A DNA stretch of 64,000 bases from positions 252,801 through 316,800 of the forward strand of contig NZ_QRDX01000005.1 of assembly GCF_003386195.1 (NCBI RefSeq). The letters are read 5' to 3'. The DNA is from Seonamhaeicola aphaedonensis (GTDB taxonomy: Bacteria > Bacteroidota > Bacteroidia > Flavobacteriales > Flavobacteriaceae). Numbering within the stretch: the first letter of the stretch is position 1; every line of letters begins with the position of its first letter. The notes beneath the pieces were generated by a model that ran no database searches, had not been told where the DNA came from, and saw only the letters and a list, made by a program, of their open reading frames with translations. Below are positions 15,250 through 23,466 of the stretch, piece by piece. Position numbers and translations under genes: made by a program.

Positions 15250-17517
15250 ATGGCATTTGACATTGATATGATAAAAGGCGTTTATGCACGCATGAAAGAA
15301 CGTGTAGACGCTGCCCGAGATATTGTTGGAAAACCTTTGACACTTTCAGAAAAGATTTTATATAACCACCTTTGGGATGGCATGCCAACAAAATCTTTTA
15401 TTAGAGGCAAAGACTATGTTGATTTTGCGCCCGATAGAATTGCTTGTCAAGATGCTACGGCGCAAATGGCATTGTTACAATTTATGCAAGCTGGAAAAAG
15501 TAAAGTAGCAGTGCCTACTACGGTGCACTGTGACCACTTAATACAAGCCAAAGAAGGTGCTGCTGCAGATTTAAAGCATGCTAATAATACAAGTAGTGAA
15601 GTTTTTAATTTCTTAGAATCGGTATCTAATAAGTACGGTATTGGCTTTTGGAAACCCGGAGCAGGAATTATTCATCAGGTTGTTCTAGAAAACTATGCCT
15701 TTCCTGGAGGTATGATGATTGGAACCGATTCTCACACCGTAAATGCCGGCGGTTTAGGAATGGTAGCTATAGGTGTTGGAGGTGCTGATGCGGTTGATGT
15801 TATGGCGGGTATGGCTTGGGAATTAAAGTTTCCTAAACTTATTGGAGTCAAATTAACCGGGAAGTTGTCTGGATGGACAGCACCAAAAGACGTTATTTTA
15901 AAAGTAGCTGAGATTCTTACCGTAAAAGGAGGAACAGGAGCTATTGTGGAGTATTTTGGTCCTGGTGCTATTGCCATGTCTTGTACCGGAAAGGGAACGA
16001 TATGTAATATGGGCGCTGAAATAGGAGCCACAACATCCACCTTTGGTTATGATGATTCTATGGAACGTTATTTACGTGCTACAGATAGGGCTGATATTGC
16101 AGACGCGGCTAATACCGTAAAAGCATATTTAACAGCTGATGAAGACGTTTATAAAAACCCAGAGCAGTATTTTGATCAGGTGATTGAAATCAACTTATCT
16201 GAATTAATGCCATTGCTGAATGGTCCTTTTACTCCTGATTTATCTACTCCTGTTGGAAGTGAAATGACTGGAAAAGCAAAAGAAAATGATTGGCCAATTA
16301 AGGTGGAATGGGGGCTGATTGGTTCTTGTACTAATTCCTCATACGAAGATTTATCTCGTGCTTCATCCATTGCTCAACAAGCCTTAGATAAAGGTTTAAA
16401 AACCAAAGCCGAATTTGGTATCAATCCGGGTTCTGAAATGGTGCGCTATACAACTCAACGTGATGGCATTCTTGAAGTATTTGAAAAGCTAGATGCTACT
16501 ATATTTACTAACGCTTGTGGACCATGCATAGGGCAGTGGGCACGTTATTCAGACCCTAAAAATGCACCAAAAAATAGTATTGTACATTCCTTTAATAGAA
16601 ATTTTGCAAAACGAGCGGATGGAAACCCCAATACACATGCTTTTGTAGCATCACCAGAAATTACTGCAGCCATTGCCATTGCAGGTCGTTTAGATTTCAA
16701 TCCATTAAAGGATAAGTTAATAAATGAAAATGGCGAAGAAGTAATGCTAGATGAACCAACGGGCTGGGAATTACCGCCTAAAGGATTTGATGTAAAAGAT
16801 AACGGTTATATAGAGCCAGAAGCAGACGGTAGTCATGTAAATGTGGCTGTAAAGCCAGACTCTGAGCGTCTGCAATTACTTGAGCCTTTTGTACCCATAG
16901 GAGACTCTATTACTGGTGCTAGATTATTAATTAAAGCGTTTGGTAAGTGCACAACCGATCATATTTCAATGGCTGGACCATGGTTGCGTTTTAGAGGACA
17001 CCTAGATAATATTGCCAATAATACCTTGATAGGAGCAGTAAATGCCTTTAATAAGCAAACAAATTTTGTGAAAAATCAATTAACTAGTGAATATGGCGGC
17101 GTACCAGATGTACAGCGTGCCTACAAAGCAGCTGGCATCAAAACTGTGGTGGTTGGAGATCATAACTATGGCGAAGGGTCATCTAGAGAGCATGCAGCAA
17201 TGCAACCGCGTCATTTAGGTGTTGCTGCAGTAATTGTAAAGTCCTTTGCGCGTATTCATGAAACAAACCTAAAAAAGCAAGGGATGTTAGGTTTAACTTT
17301 TGCCAATGAAACCGATTATGATTTAATTCAAGAAGATGATATCTTCAACTTCCTAGATTTAAATGAATTTGCTCCAGATAAGCCATTAACTGTCGAGGTT
17401 GTGCATGCAGATGGTAGTTCTAATATCATAAAGTTAAACCATACCTATAACGATGCTCAAATTGCATGGTACAAAGAAGGCTCAGCTTTAAATTTAATAA
17501 AAAAACAAAACGCCTGA
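15250..17517 (+). CDS. acn: Aconitate hydratase
   Basis: A 755-residue TCA-cycle enzyme interconverting citrate and isocitrate, cytoplasmic and carrying a [4Fe-4S] cluster. Cluster cysteines are visible in [11 protein letters not shown] and in the pair ACGPCIGQW. Other conserved stretches are [41 protein letters not shown] (broken here only for display of the key GTDSH), and the swivelling-domain [15 protein letters not shown]. Length and order match the mitochondrial-type aconitase used throughout this phylum, not the longer AcnA. It is transcribed alone, with its own promoter and a strong terminator at 17565. Confidence 0.96.
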   Translation: MAFDIDMIKGVYARMKERVDAARDIVGKPLTLSEKILYNHLWDGMPTKSFIRGKDYVDFAPDRIACQDATAQMALLQFMQAGKSKVAVPTTVHCDHLIQAKEGAAADLKHANNTSSEVFNFLESVSNKYGIGFWKPGAGIIHQVVLENYAFPGGMMIGTDSHTVNAGGLGMVAIGVGGADAVDVMAGMAWELKFPKLIGVKLTGKLSGWTAPKDVILKVAEILTVKGGTGAIVEYFGPGAIAMSCTGKGTICNMGAEIGATTSTFGYDDSMERYLRATDRADIADAANTVKAYLTADEDVYKNPEQYFDQVIEINLSELMPLLNGPFTPDLSTPVGSEMTGKAKENDWPIKVEWGLIGSCTNSSYEDLSRASSIAQQALDKGLKTKAEFGINPGSEMVRYTTQRDGILEVFEKLDATIFTNACGPCIGQWARYSDPKNAPKNSIVHSFNRNFAKRADGNPNTHAFVASPEITAAIAIAGRLDFNPLKDKLINENGEEVMLDEPTGWELPPKGFDVKDNGYIEPEADGSHVNVAVKPDSERLQLLEPFVPIGDSITGARLLIKAFGKCTTDHISMAGPWLRFRGHLDNIANNTLIGAVNAFNKQTNFVKNQLTSEYGGVPDVQRAYKAAGIKTVVVGDHNYGEGSSREHAAMQPRHLGVAAVIVKSFARIHETNLKKQGMLGLTFANETDYDLIQEDDIFNFLDLNEFAPDKPLTVEVVHADGSSNIIKLNHTYNDAQIAWYKEGSALNLIKKQNA

Positions 17518-17564
17518 TTGAACCTTCAAGGATTTTAATACCTTGTTATTTTTCTATAAAATTG

Positions 17565-17597
17565 AAACCCAACGTTTTTATACGTTGGGTTTTTTTG
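17565..17597 (+). terminator. Rho-independent terminator of the aconitase gene
   Basis: AAACCCAACGT (17565-17575) pairs with ACGTTGGGTTT (17582-17592), followed by a run of T. It lies 48 bases after the stop codon. Confidence 0.85.
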
Positions 17598-17640
17598 TAA
17601 AGGAAAATTTTAATTTTCTGTTTGATCAAAATTTGTTTAG

Positions 17641-18873
17641 TTAAAAGAAAGAATAACCAACAATTAATGAAAAATAACGAAATTCTGAACCCCAAGCACC
17701 TAGACCATTTAAAATATTGTAGGTTGGTGTGTATCTTAATTCTAAAGCGTAACCTGCTTGGTGCTTGCAACCAACGCCTATGGCAACACTACCACCCGAT
17801 GTAATTTCTAGATTCTCAGCTGATTTCCCTTCTATTGAAGATGTGACAGTAATAGAAGAATTAAAACTCTGGTTTAATGTACCAAGGACATTTGCAAAAA
17901 CATTCAATTTTTTATCAGTTGAAAGGTAATATCTAATTCCTAAATTAACATCAATAGCTTGTTGATTTACTTCAACTAAAAACTCTTCACCTGTTGTGAA
18001 TTTTGAAACAAATGTTTTCTCTGTTTTTAAATTAGTATAAGTAGGTTCAAGAAGTATTGCCCATTTATTGTTATTGAAGCCTAAAATAAATTCGGCTTCA
18101 ATACCTAACCTAGGAGAAGTAATACCACTTCCTAGATCAAAATTCCTTCTGGAGTTTTCATTTGCTATAAATAGAGCGGAGCTTTTTAAACCTGGGCGAA
18201 TGGATAGATTGAATAAATCTCTTTTAACTTTTTCATTAAAATTAATAAATTCTGAATTGCTACAGGTATTGTACTTTATAAAGAAATTTACTAAATCGGA
18301 TTCTCTGTAATTCAATTTCGAAAGTTGATTCATTGATATGTTAGAACACTTTAAAGTATTCCATAATTGGTTTCTAAACATATTGTTATAACCAACCAAG
18401 CCTTCATTGGTTAAATAGCTTTTATGAATAAGTTGTACAACATCATCATTATCTTTGTTGAAAAAGTATCTTCTTAAACCTTTGTCTTCATAAGAATATA
18501 GATTCCCTTTTCCCTCTACAAGCATTTTTAAAAACAATACTTCCTCATTGAATACTGGGTTTTTATTGTAATCCATTTCTTTTAGTGAATTACTTGATTT
18601 ATCAATATCAACTTCAAACCTTACGTATTTTGAAGAGTTAATAATGCCAAATTCTTTTACCGACTCGATCGACAATATTTTAAGTTGCTCATTTTCAGTA
18701 AGTTTGTATTTGAATTCTGTTGGGTTATTTAACCAATCTAAATCATTAATAAAGCAGCTTACTTTTTTGTTATTATTATCAATATAATAACCTTTTTTTA
18801 ATGAGCTTTGAGAGTATGCTTGAATTCCAAAAATTAAAATTAAAAGTATAGTTGCTTGTTTCAGTGCTTTCAT
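17641..18873 (-). CDS. Predicted outer-membrane beta-barrel protein
   Basis: A 410-residue exported protein. A signal peptide covers about residues 1-22 (hydrophobic TILLILIFGIQAYSQ). The N-terminal half, to about 215, is soluble and unrecognised. The C-terminal half shows alternating strands with glycine-aromatic turns (RLGIEAEFILGFNN, VNLGIRYYLS, GVGCKHQAGYALELRY), and the protein ends FSLIVGYSFF with a terminal Phe, as in barrels inserted by BamA. The role is unknown; the barrel half resembles PorT/OmpA-like small barrels. It converges with the aconitase gene and stands alone. Confidence 0.75.
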   Translation of the reverse strand: MKALKQATILLILIFGIQAYSQSSLKKGYYIDNNNKKVSCFINDLDWLNNPTEFKYKLTENEQLKILSIESVKEFGIINSSKYVRFEVDIDKSSNSLKEMDYNKNPVFNEEVLFLKMLVEGKGNLYSYEDKGLRRYFFNKDNDDVVQLIHKSYLTNEGLVGYNNMFRNQLWNTLKCSNISMNQLSKLNYRESDLVNFFIKYNTCSNSEFINFNEKVKRDLFNLSIRPGLKSSALFIANENSRRNFDLGSGITSPRLGIEAEFILGFNNNKWAILLEPTYTNLKTEKTFVSKFTTGEEFLVEVNQQAIDVNLGIRYYLSTDKKLNVFANVLGTLNQSFNSSITVTSSIEGKSAENLEITSGGSVAIGVGCKHQAGYALELRYTPTYNILNGLGAWGSEFRYFSLIVGYSFF

Positions 18874-19085
18874 TCTATATAGTTTACTTTGGCTATTTAG
18901 TTTAAAATAAATAGTTTGTGGTTCTGTTAAACTTTTTCGTTTATTGGCAGGGAAATTAATAAAAATCTGACAGATTGATATTACATATCATGTAAATTGT
19001 TAAAAAAAGGTTTAACGACTTTTATGTCATTTTAGATATGTGTTCAAAACGAGATGGTTATGATCAATAAAGTTTAAGGAAGATA

Positions 19086-19790
19086 CTATTTCGTTTGCCA
19101 AAGACGCCACCATGGAACTCCTGGAGCATCGTGATGTTCATAGTGATAACCAAAAAAATAACAACTTAAAAATGCCCATAAATGATTCTTTTTCAATGTA
19201 CCAGATTTATGCTGGTTGTTATTATGAGCATCATGTCTATGTGGAATATAAGTACCAAAATAAAATAACTGAAACGTGGATAAAATACTTGGTAAAACCC
19301 AAAATAATATTAGGTTTTCCAAAGGAAAGATGAGTTTTAATAATTGCAAGCTTACGGTTATTAAAATGAGTTGTTTTAAGGTAATATAACTTTTTATAAA
19401 GTTCCAATACCACAACCAGAATTTACCAGATTCATGGTAATCTGGATCATCATGAGAGGCCACGTGATTGTGGTGCATATGATGTTTACGTAATAAATAA
19501 TCATAAAAATTGAATGCAAATAAAAAAGCGGTTAATCGACCAAAAAATGAATTGACGCTTTTCTCTTTAGAAACAGTACCATGCATGGCATCATGAGCCG
19601 TTATAAATAATCCCGTGTATAAATGTGTTTGAATAAAAATGAATAGATACGTTATTATATTGCTGTAATCAATCTTCCAATTCAGTAAAAAAACTAAACA
19701 AAAGAACCAAGTTAGGATAACTACAGAACCTATAATGGTACCTATAGGGTCAATGGCTTTGGATAATATTTTCTTTTTATTATAAGACAA
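19086..19790 (-). CDS. crtW: Beta-carotene ketolase of the CrtW type (fatty acid desaturase superfamily)
   Basis: A 234-residue membrane di-iron enzyme. Histidine boxes are HDAMH at 66-70, HHMHH at about 103-107, and YHYEHH near the C-terminus, followed by the VPWWRLW ending that distinguishes CrtW-type ketolases from acyl desaturases; FGTYIPHR is also CrtW-like. The likely reaction is adding a 4-keto group to carotenoids. No other carotenoid gene is in the window. I took TTG at 19790 as start, because an in-frame stop lies a few codons upstream and the next ATG falls inside the first histidine box. Confidence 0.8.
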   Translation of the reverse strand: MSYNKKKILSKAIDPIGTIIGSVVILTWFFCLVFLLNWKIDYSNIITYLFIFIQTHLYTGLFITAHDAMHGTVSKEKSVNSFFGRLTAFLFAFNFYDYLLRKHHMHHNHVASHDDPDYHESGKFWLWYWNFIKSYITLKQLILITVSLQLLKLIFPLENLILFWVLPSILSTFQLFYFGTYIPHRHDAHNNNQHKSGTLKKNHLWAFLSCYFFGYHYEHHDAPGVPWWRLWQTK

Positions 19791-20024
19791 ATTTTTTGTT
19801 TAAAAATATAAAAAAAATATTAAACAAAAATAATAAACTCGACAAAATAATGATTTTGCTCTACAAGAAGTTTTAAATAATTAATACTTTATTAAATAAA
19901 AAAAAGTTAATGGATTTCATGACACATTAAAAGTTTATCTTTTCTAAAAACAGTCTTTCTAACATTTAAGATAGTTACTTTACGTTAAAATTTCAAAAAC
20001 ACTACATTTACAAAAACTTCAAAG

Positions 20025-20798
20025 ATGAACTCCAGACAAGATCAACTCAAAGCATTTGATAGACTTTTAACCATAATGAACGAGTTACGTGAGCAGTGTC
20101 CGTGGGATAAGAAGCAAACCATGGAGAGTTTACGTCATTTAACCATTGAGGAAACCTATGAGCTGGGTGATGCTATTCTTGATAATGACCTCGAGGAGGT
20201 TAAAAAGGAGTTGGGAGATGTGTTGCTTCATATTGTATTTTATTCTAAAATAGGTAGTGAAACTAATGATTTTGACATTGCCGATGTCTGTAATGGAATT
20301 TGTGAAAAGCTTATTAGCAGACATCCTCATATTTACAGCGATGTAAAAGTTAATAATGAAGATGATGTAAAGCGAAATTGGGAGAACCTAAAATTAAAAG
20401 AAGGTAAAAAAAGTGTTTTAGAAGGGGTTCCAAAAAGTTTACCAGCTTTGGTAAAAGCCAATAGAATTCAAGAAAAAGTAGCTGGAGTTGGTTTTGATTG
20501 GGAAAAACCCGAACAGGTTTGGGAAAAACTAGAAGAAGAATTAGCCGAATTTCAATATGAAGTTAAAACTGGCAACAAAGATGCTATGGAAAGTGAATTT
20601 GGTGATGTTTTGTTCTCTTTGGTAAATTATGCTCGTTTTTTAAAAATCAACCCTGAGAATGCCCTAGAGCGAACCAATAAAAAGTTTTCTAAACGTTTTC
20701 AATATTTAGAGAAAAAGGCAAAGTCTTTAAACAAAAGCTTAAAAGATATGACACTTGCCGAAATGGATGTGTTTTGGGAAGAAGCAAAAAGACTTTAA
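20025..20798 (+). CDS. mazG: Nucleoside triphosphate pyrophosphohydrolase MazG
   Basis: A 257-residue protein made of two tandem MazG domains. The first has CPWDKKQTMESLRHLTIEET and EVKKELGDVLLHIVFYSKI with the EExxE...ExxD metal-binding pattern; the second has EELAEFQ and ESEFGDVLFSLVNYARF. It hydrolyses NTPs to NMP and pyrophosphate, a house-cleaning function that in E. coli also limits ppGpp. It is transcribed toward the pro genes, but a separate promoter at 20840 follows. Confidence 0.95.
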   Translation: MNSRQDQLKAFDRLLTIMNELREQCPWDKKQTMESLRHLTIEETYELGDAILDNDLEEVKKELGDVLLHIVFYSKIGSETNDFDIADVCNGICEKLISRHPHIYSDVKVNNEDDVKRNWENLKLKEGKKSVLEGVPKSLPALVKANRIQEKVAGVGFDWEKPEQVWEKLEEELAEFQYEVKTGNKDAMESEFGDVLFSLVNYARFLKINPENALERTNKKFSKRFQYLEKKAKSLNKSLKDMTLAEMDVFWEEAKRL

Positions 20799-20839
20799 TA
20801 AGTCATTGTTTGACTTACACTTATCTTAATAAAAGTAAT

Positions 20840-20870
20840 TTGTTAATGGAGACTTGTTTTTGTAAATTTG
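20840..20870 (+). promoter_or_regulatory. Promoter of the leader/GNAT/proC/proB unit
   Basis: TTG (20840-20842), a 20-base spacer, then TAAATTTG (20863-20870) fit the Bacteroidota promoter well. The first ATG after it opens the 33-codon frame at 20875, only four bases past the -7 box. Confidence 0.55.
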
Positions 20871-20874
20871 CAGC

Positions 20875-20976
20875 ATGAGTAGCGGAATACATGAAACAAG
20901 AAATAATAGAATCTTCAACTTTAACTTTCTAGTCTTTAGAAATCAGTCTGATAAGTTTATTCCTCCTTCACTTTAG
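20875..20976 (+). CDS. Possible 33-residue leader peptide before the GNAT/pro genes
   Basis: An ATG directly behind a good promoter opens a 33-codon frame ending TAG. The peptide starts MSSGIHETRNNRIFNFNFL and ends DKFIPPSL. It has three Arg codons (9, 12 and 22, all AGA) and clusters of Asn and Phe, and is followed by about 150 non-coding bases before the GNAT start. Position and make-up suggest an attenuation leader responding to amino acid supply, but no clean antiterminator/terminator pair was found. Alternatively the transcript start lies so close that this ATG is barely used. Coding status is inference. Confidence 0.35.
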   Translation: MSSGIHETRNNRIFNFNFLVFRNQSDKFIPPSL

Positions 20977-21125
20977 TTTACCCTGCAGTAAGTTTTTATG
21001 AAAGTAGAGTTTGTTGGTCAAAGTTTATGATAAATCAAACCAATCTTAAGTACTTACTATATACACTTTAATTGTCCATTTTAAAAATGTGGGCAGGAAA
21101 TTATAACACCTATACCCATTATTTA

Positions 21126-21572
21126 ATGATCATAAAGACCTTTGACGCCTTTTCTAGATTGTCAATTATACAAATTAATAGAGTAACAAGATTCATAGTT
21201 GGAAACTACAGTAATACTAGAGAAACAAAAACCGCTATTAGAAAATCAATAATGTATGCTACTAAAGAACTTCCAGGTTTGGGTGGTTTTGTTTTTACAG
21301 TGGAGCATAAAAATGAATTACTAGCGGCGGCTGTGGTTAATAAGACTGGAATGAATGAATATCTATCAGAAAACATATTAGTGTATTTAGCAGTAAAGGA
21401 GGAATACAGAAAAAAAGGCATTGCAAACAAGTTAATACAACATATTGTGACGTATTGTAAAGGTGATATTTCTATATATGTGCAAAGAGACGATGTAATA
21501 ATGAACATGTTTAAAAAATTCGGATTTGAATCTAGAAATGTTGAAATGCGGCTTGAGCGAAAAACAAAATAA
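21126..21572 (+). CDS. GNAT family N-acetyltransferase
   Basis: A 148-residue acetyltransferase. The acetyl-CoA loop is seen in YLAVKEEYRKKGIANKLIQH (RxxGxA type, here YRKKGIA), followed by the helix and the MFKKFGFE strand typical of GNAT ends. I chose the ATG at 21126; in-frame TTG 21072 and ATG 21087 lie upstream but add residues not like the family. In related genomes a GNAT gene heads the arginine biosynthesis cluster (general knowledge), which makes an amino-group acceptor in arginine/proline metabolism plausible. It leads into the 63-codon gene after seven bases. Confidence 0.85.
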   Translation: MIIKTFDAFSRLSIIQINRVTRFIVGNYSNTRETKTAIRKSIMYATKELPGLGGFVFTVEHKNELLAAAVVNKTGMNEYLSENILVYLAVKEEYRKKGIANKLIQHIVTYCKGDISIYVQRDDVIMNMFKKFGFESRNVEMRLERKTK

Positions 21573-21579
21573 ATAAACA

Positions 21580-21771
21580 ATGAAAATTATACAAATAAAG
21601 AGAAAAACAGTAGTTGAAAAACGCTATAGTATAAAAATGGGAGAATTAATCACACATGTAACATATATAAAAAAGCACATTTTAGGTCTTCCTGTTAAGA
21701 CATTATATAAATATCGTAAAACCTACTATGGAGAAGTAAAAGATTGTAGTGATTGTATTTTATTTATCTAA
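21580..21771 (+). CDS. Small basic protein of unknown function in the pro unit
   Basis: A 63-residue frame starting ATG seven bases after the GNAT stop and ending 26 bases before proC. It is Lys/Tyr-rich (IQIKRKTVVEKRYSIKMGE start, KYRKTYYGEVKDCSDCI end) with a CSDC pair near the C-terminus. No signal peptide or membrane segment. I do not recognise it. The close spacing with both neighbours argues that it is a real co-transcribed gene; alternatively it is the remnant of a larger gene lost from the cluster. Confidence 0.5.
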   Translation: MKIIQIKRKTVVEKRYSIKMGELITHVTYIKKHILGLPVKTLYKYRKTYYGEVKDCSDCILFI

Positions 21772-21797
21772 AACTATATAAACCAAACATATTTTAA

Positions 21798-22604
21798 ATG
21801 AGAATATTAGTTATTGGAGCCGGTAATATGGGCTTGACATACGCAGAGGGAATGTCAAAATCTAAGCTTTTAAAGAAACGCAATATCATGGTGTTAGATA
21901 CTAGCGAAGAAAAATTAAAGGAACTCAACGCAGTATCACATTTTGATGCTTTTAACAAGCTTGAAGACTGTGTGCCTAAAGCAGACATCATATTTATAGC
22001 TGTTAAACCTTACCATGCTGAAAATGTATTTAAGGCCATTTATCCGTTAGTAAAGCCTCAACAGATAATTATTTCAATTATGGCTGGAGTAACTATTTCC
22101 AAGATAAAAACTCTAACAGGGTTGAAAAAAATTGTTAGGGCTATGCCTAATTTACCCGCTAAAATAGGTAAAGGGTTAACGTCTTATGTGGTGTCTTCAG
22201 AAGTATCAAGGGTCGAAAAGCTCACTATAGAAGGATTGTTAGATACCACAGGAAAGTCTATAGAAGTATCAAACGAAGAGCTAATAGATGCCTCAACAGG
22301 AATTTCAGGAAGTGGGCCAGCTTACGTATTTTACTTTATGCAAAGTATGATGGAAGCCGCACTACAAATGGGTTTTTCAAAAAATGATTCTGTGACTTTG
22401 GTGAGTCAAACTTTTACGGGAGCTGTAGAGTTGTTTAATCAATCTAATTTATCACCAAATTCTTGGATGGAGCGTGTAGCCTCAAAAGGAGGTACAACAA
22501 GAGCCGCTTTAGATTCTATGGAAGATAATAATGTAAGTTTATTAATTAAAGAAGCCGCTTTTTCTGCATTTAACCGTGCAGTAGAATTGGGTAAGGAATA
22601 CTAA
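21798..22604 (+). CDS. proC: Pyrroline-5-carboxylate reductase
   Basis: A 268-residue cytoplasmic enzyme reducing pyrroline-5-carboxylate to proline with NAD(P)H. The N-terminal ILVIGAGNMG is the dinucleotide-binding loop; MAGVTISKIK and RAMPNLPAKIGKG are conserved core stretches; GISGSGPAYVFYFM and SKGGTTRAALDSM form the P5C reductase signature region. The length is normal. One base separates its stop from the proB start, so the last and first steps of proline synthesis are coupled. Confidence 0.96.
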   Translation: MRILVIGAGNMGLTYAEGMSKSKLLKKRNIMVLDTSEEKLKELNAVSHFDAFNKLEDCVPKADIIFIAVKPYHAENVFKAIYPLVKPQQIIISIMAGVTISKIKTLTGLKKIVRAMPNLPAKIGKGLTSYVVSSEVSRVEKLTIEGLLDTTGKSIEVSNEELIDASTGISGSGPAYVFYFMQSMMEAALQMGFSKNDSVTLVSQTFTGAVELFNQSNLSPNSWMERVASKGGTTRAALDSMEDNNVSLLIKEAAFSAFNRAVELGKEY

Positions 22605-22605
22605 A

Positions 22606-23376
22606 ATGAGAAAACAAAGAGTTGTTGTAAAAGTTGGCACCAATGTAATGACCAACAAGGACAATAGAATTGTAAGACCAGTTTTAAATCATTTGGTGGA
22701 GCAAATAGCTGAACTTTACGAAAGAGACATCATGACTATTTTAGTGTCTTCTGGTTCTGTAATAGCTGGGAAAGAAGTTTTAGGAAAGTCTAAAATAAAG
22801 AATAAAACCCAAAAACGTCAAGTATATTCTGCTATTGGACAACCTAGAATGATGCGGTTGTACTATAATATTTTTCATGATTATGGAATGAAGTGTGCTC
22901 AGGTATTGCCTACAAAGAGAGATTTTAGCCCAGGAGTGCACAGGCAAAATATGATTAACTGTTGTGAAGGACTTTTATCAGAGGGAGTAATTCCTATCGC
23001 TAATGAAGATGATGCAGTTTCAGTTACTATGTCTATGTTCTCTGATAATGATGAACTAGCGAGTTTAATAGCACAACTTTTAGATGTAGACAAGTTAATT
23101 ATTTTAACAGATATTGATGGTCTTTATAATGGGCATCCAAATGAAGATGATAGTAGTTTGATTAAAAATGTAAATCCTAACGACGATTTATTAAAGTATA
23201 TTAAAGATGGTGGTAAAGAAGAAGGTGAAGGCAGAGGAGGTATGGGTTCTAAATTAGACTACGCCCAAAAGGCTGCAGCAAAAAACATACCTACATTTAT
23301 TGTAAATGGTAAAAAGAGAAACACCATAATTGATATTATTGAAGGAAAACCTGTAGGAACAAAAGTTTCTTTGTAA
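22606..23376 (+). CDS. proB: Glutamate 5-kinase without PUA domain
   Basis: A 256-residue kinase phosphorylating glutamate, the first step of proline synthesis. VVKVGTNVMT is the N-terminal phosphate loop, VSSGSVIAGKEVLG the glutamate-site region, NDELASLIAQLLDVDKLIILTDIDGLY the central signature, and GGMGSKLDYAQKAA the nucleotide-site motif. It ends after the kinase domain, lacking the C-terminal PUA domain of E. coli ProB. proA, which normally accompanies it, is not in the window: the next gene lies on the other strand behind a terminator. Confidence 0.94.
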   Translation: MRKQRVVVKVGTNVMTNKDNRIVRPVLNHLVEQIAELYERDIMTILVSSGSVIAGKEVLGKSKIKNKTQKRQVYSAIGQPRMMRLYYNIFHDYGMKCAQVLPTKRDFSPGVHRQNMINCCEGLLSEGVIPIANEDDAVSVTMSMFSDNDELASLIAQLLDVDKLIILTDIDGLYNGHPNEDDSSLIKNVNPNDDLLKYIKDGGKEEGEGRGGMGSKLDYAQKAAAKNIPTFIVNGKKRNTIIDIIEGKPVGTKVSL

Positions 23377-23405
23377 ATTATAGGTCATATTTCTATAAGA
23401 ATAAG

Positions 23406-23435
23406 AAGGGTTTAACACTTAGTGTTAAACCCTTT
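23406..23435. terminator. Bidirectional terminator between proB and the DUF349 gene
   Basis: AAGGGTTTAACACT and AGTGTTAAACCCTT form a 14-bp near-perfect palindrome with A and T tracts on the two sides, placed between two convergent stop codons. Confidence 0.75.
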
Positions 23436-23466
23436 CTAATTTATTTGTAGAGGAATAACTCGATTT

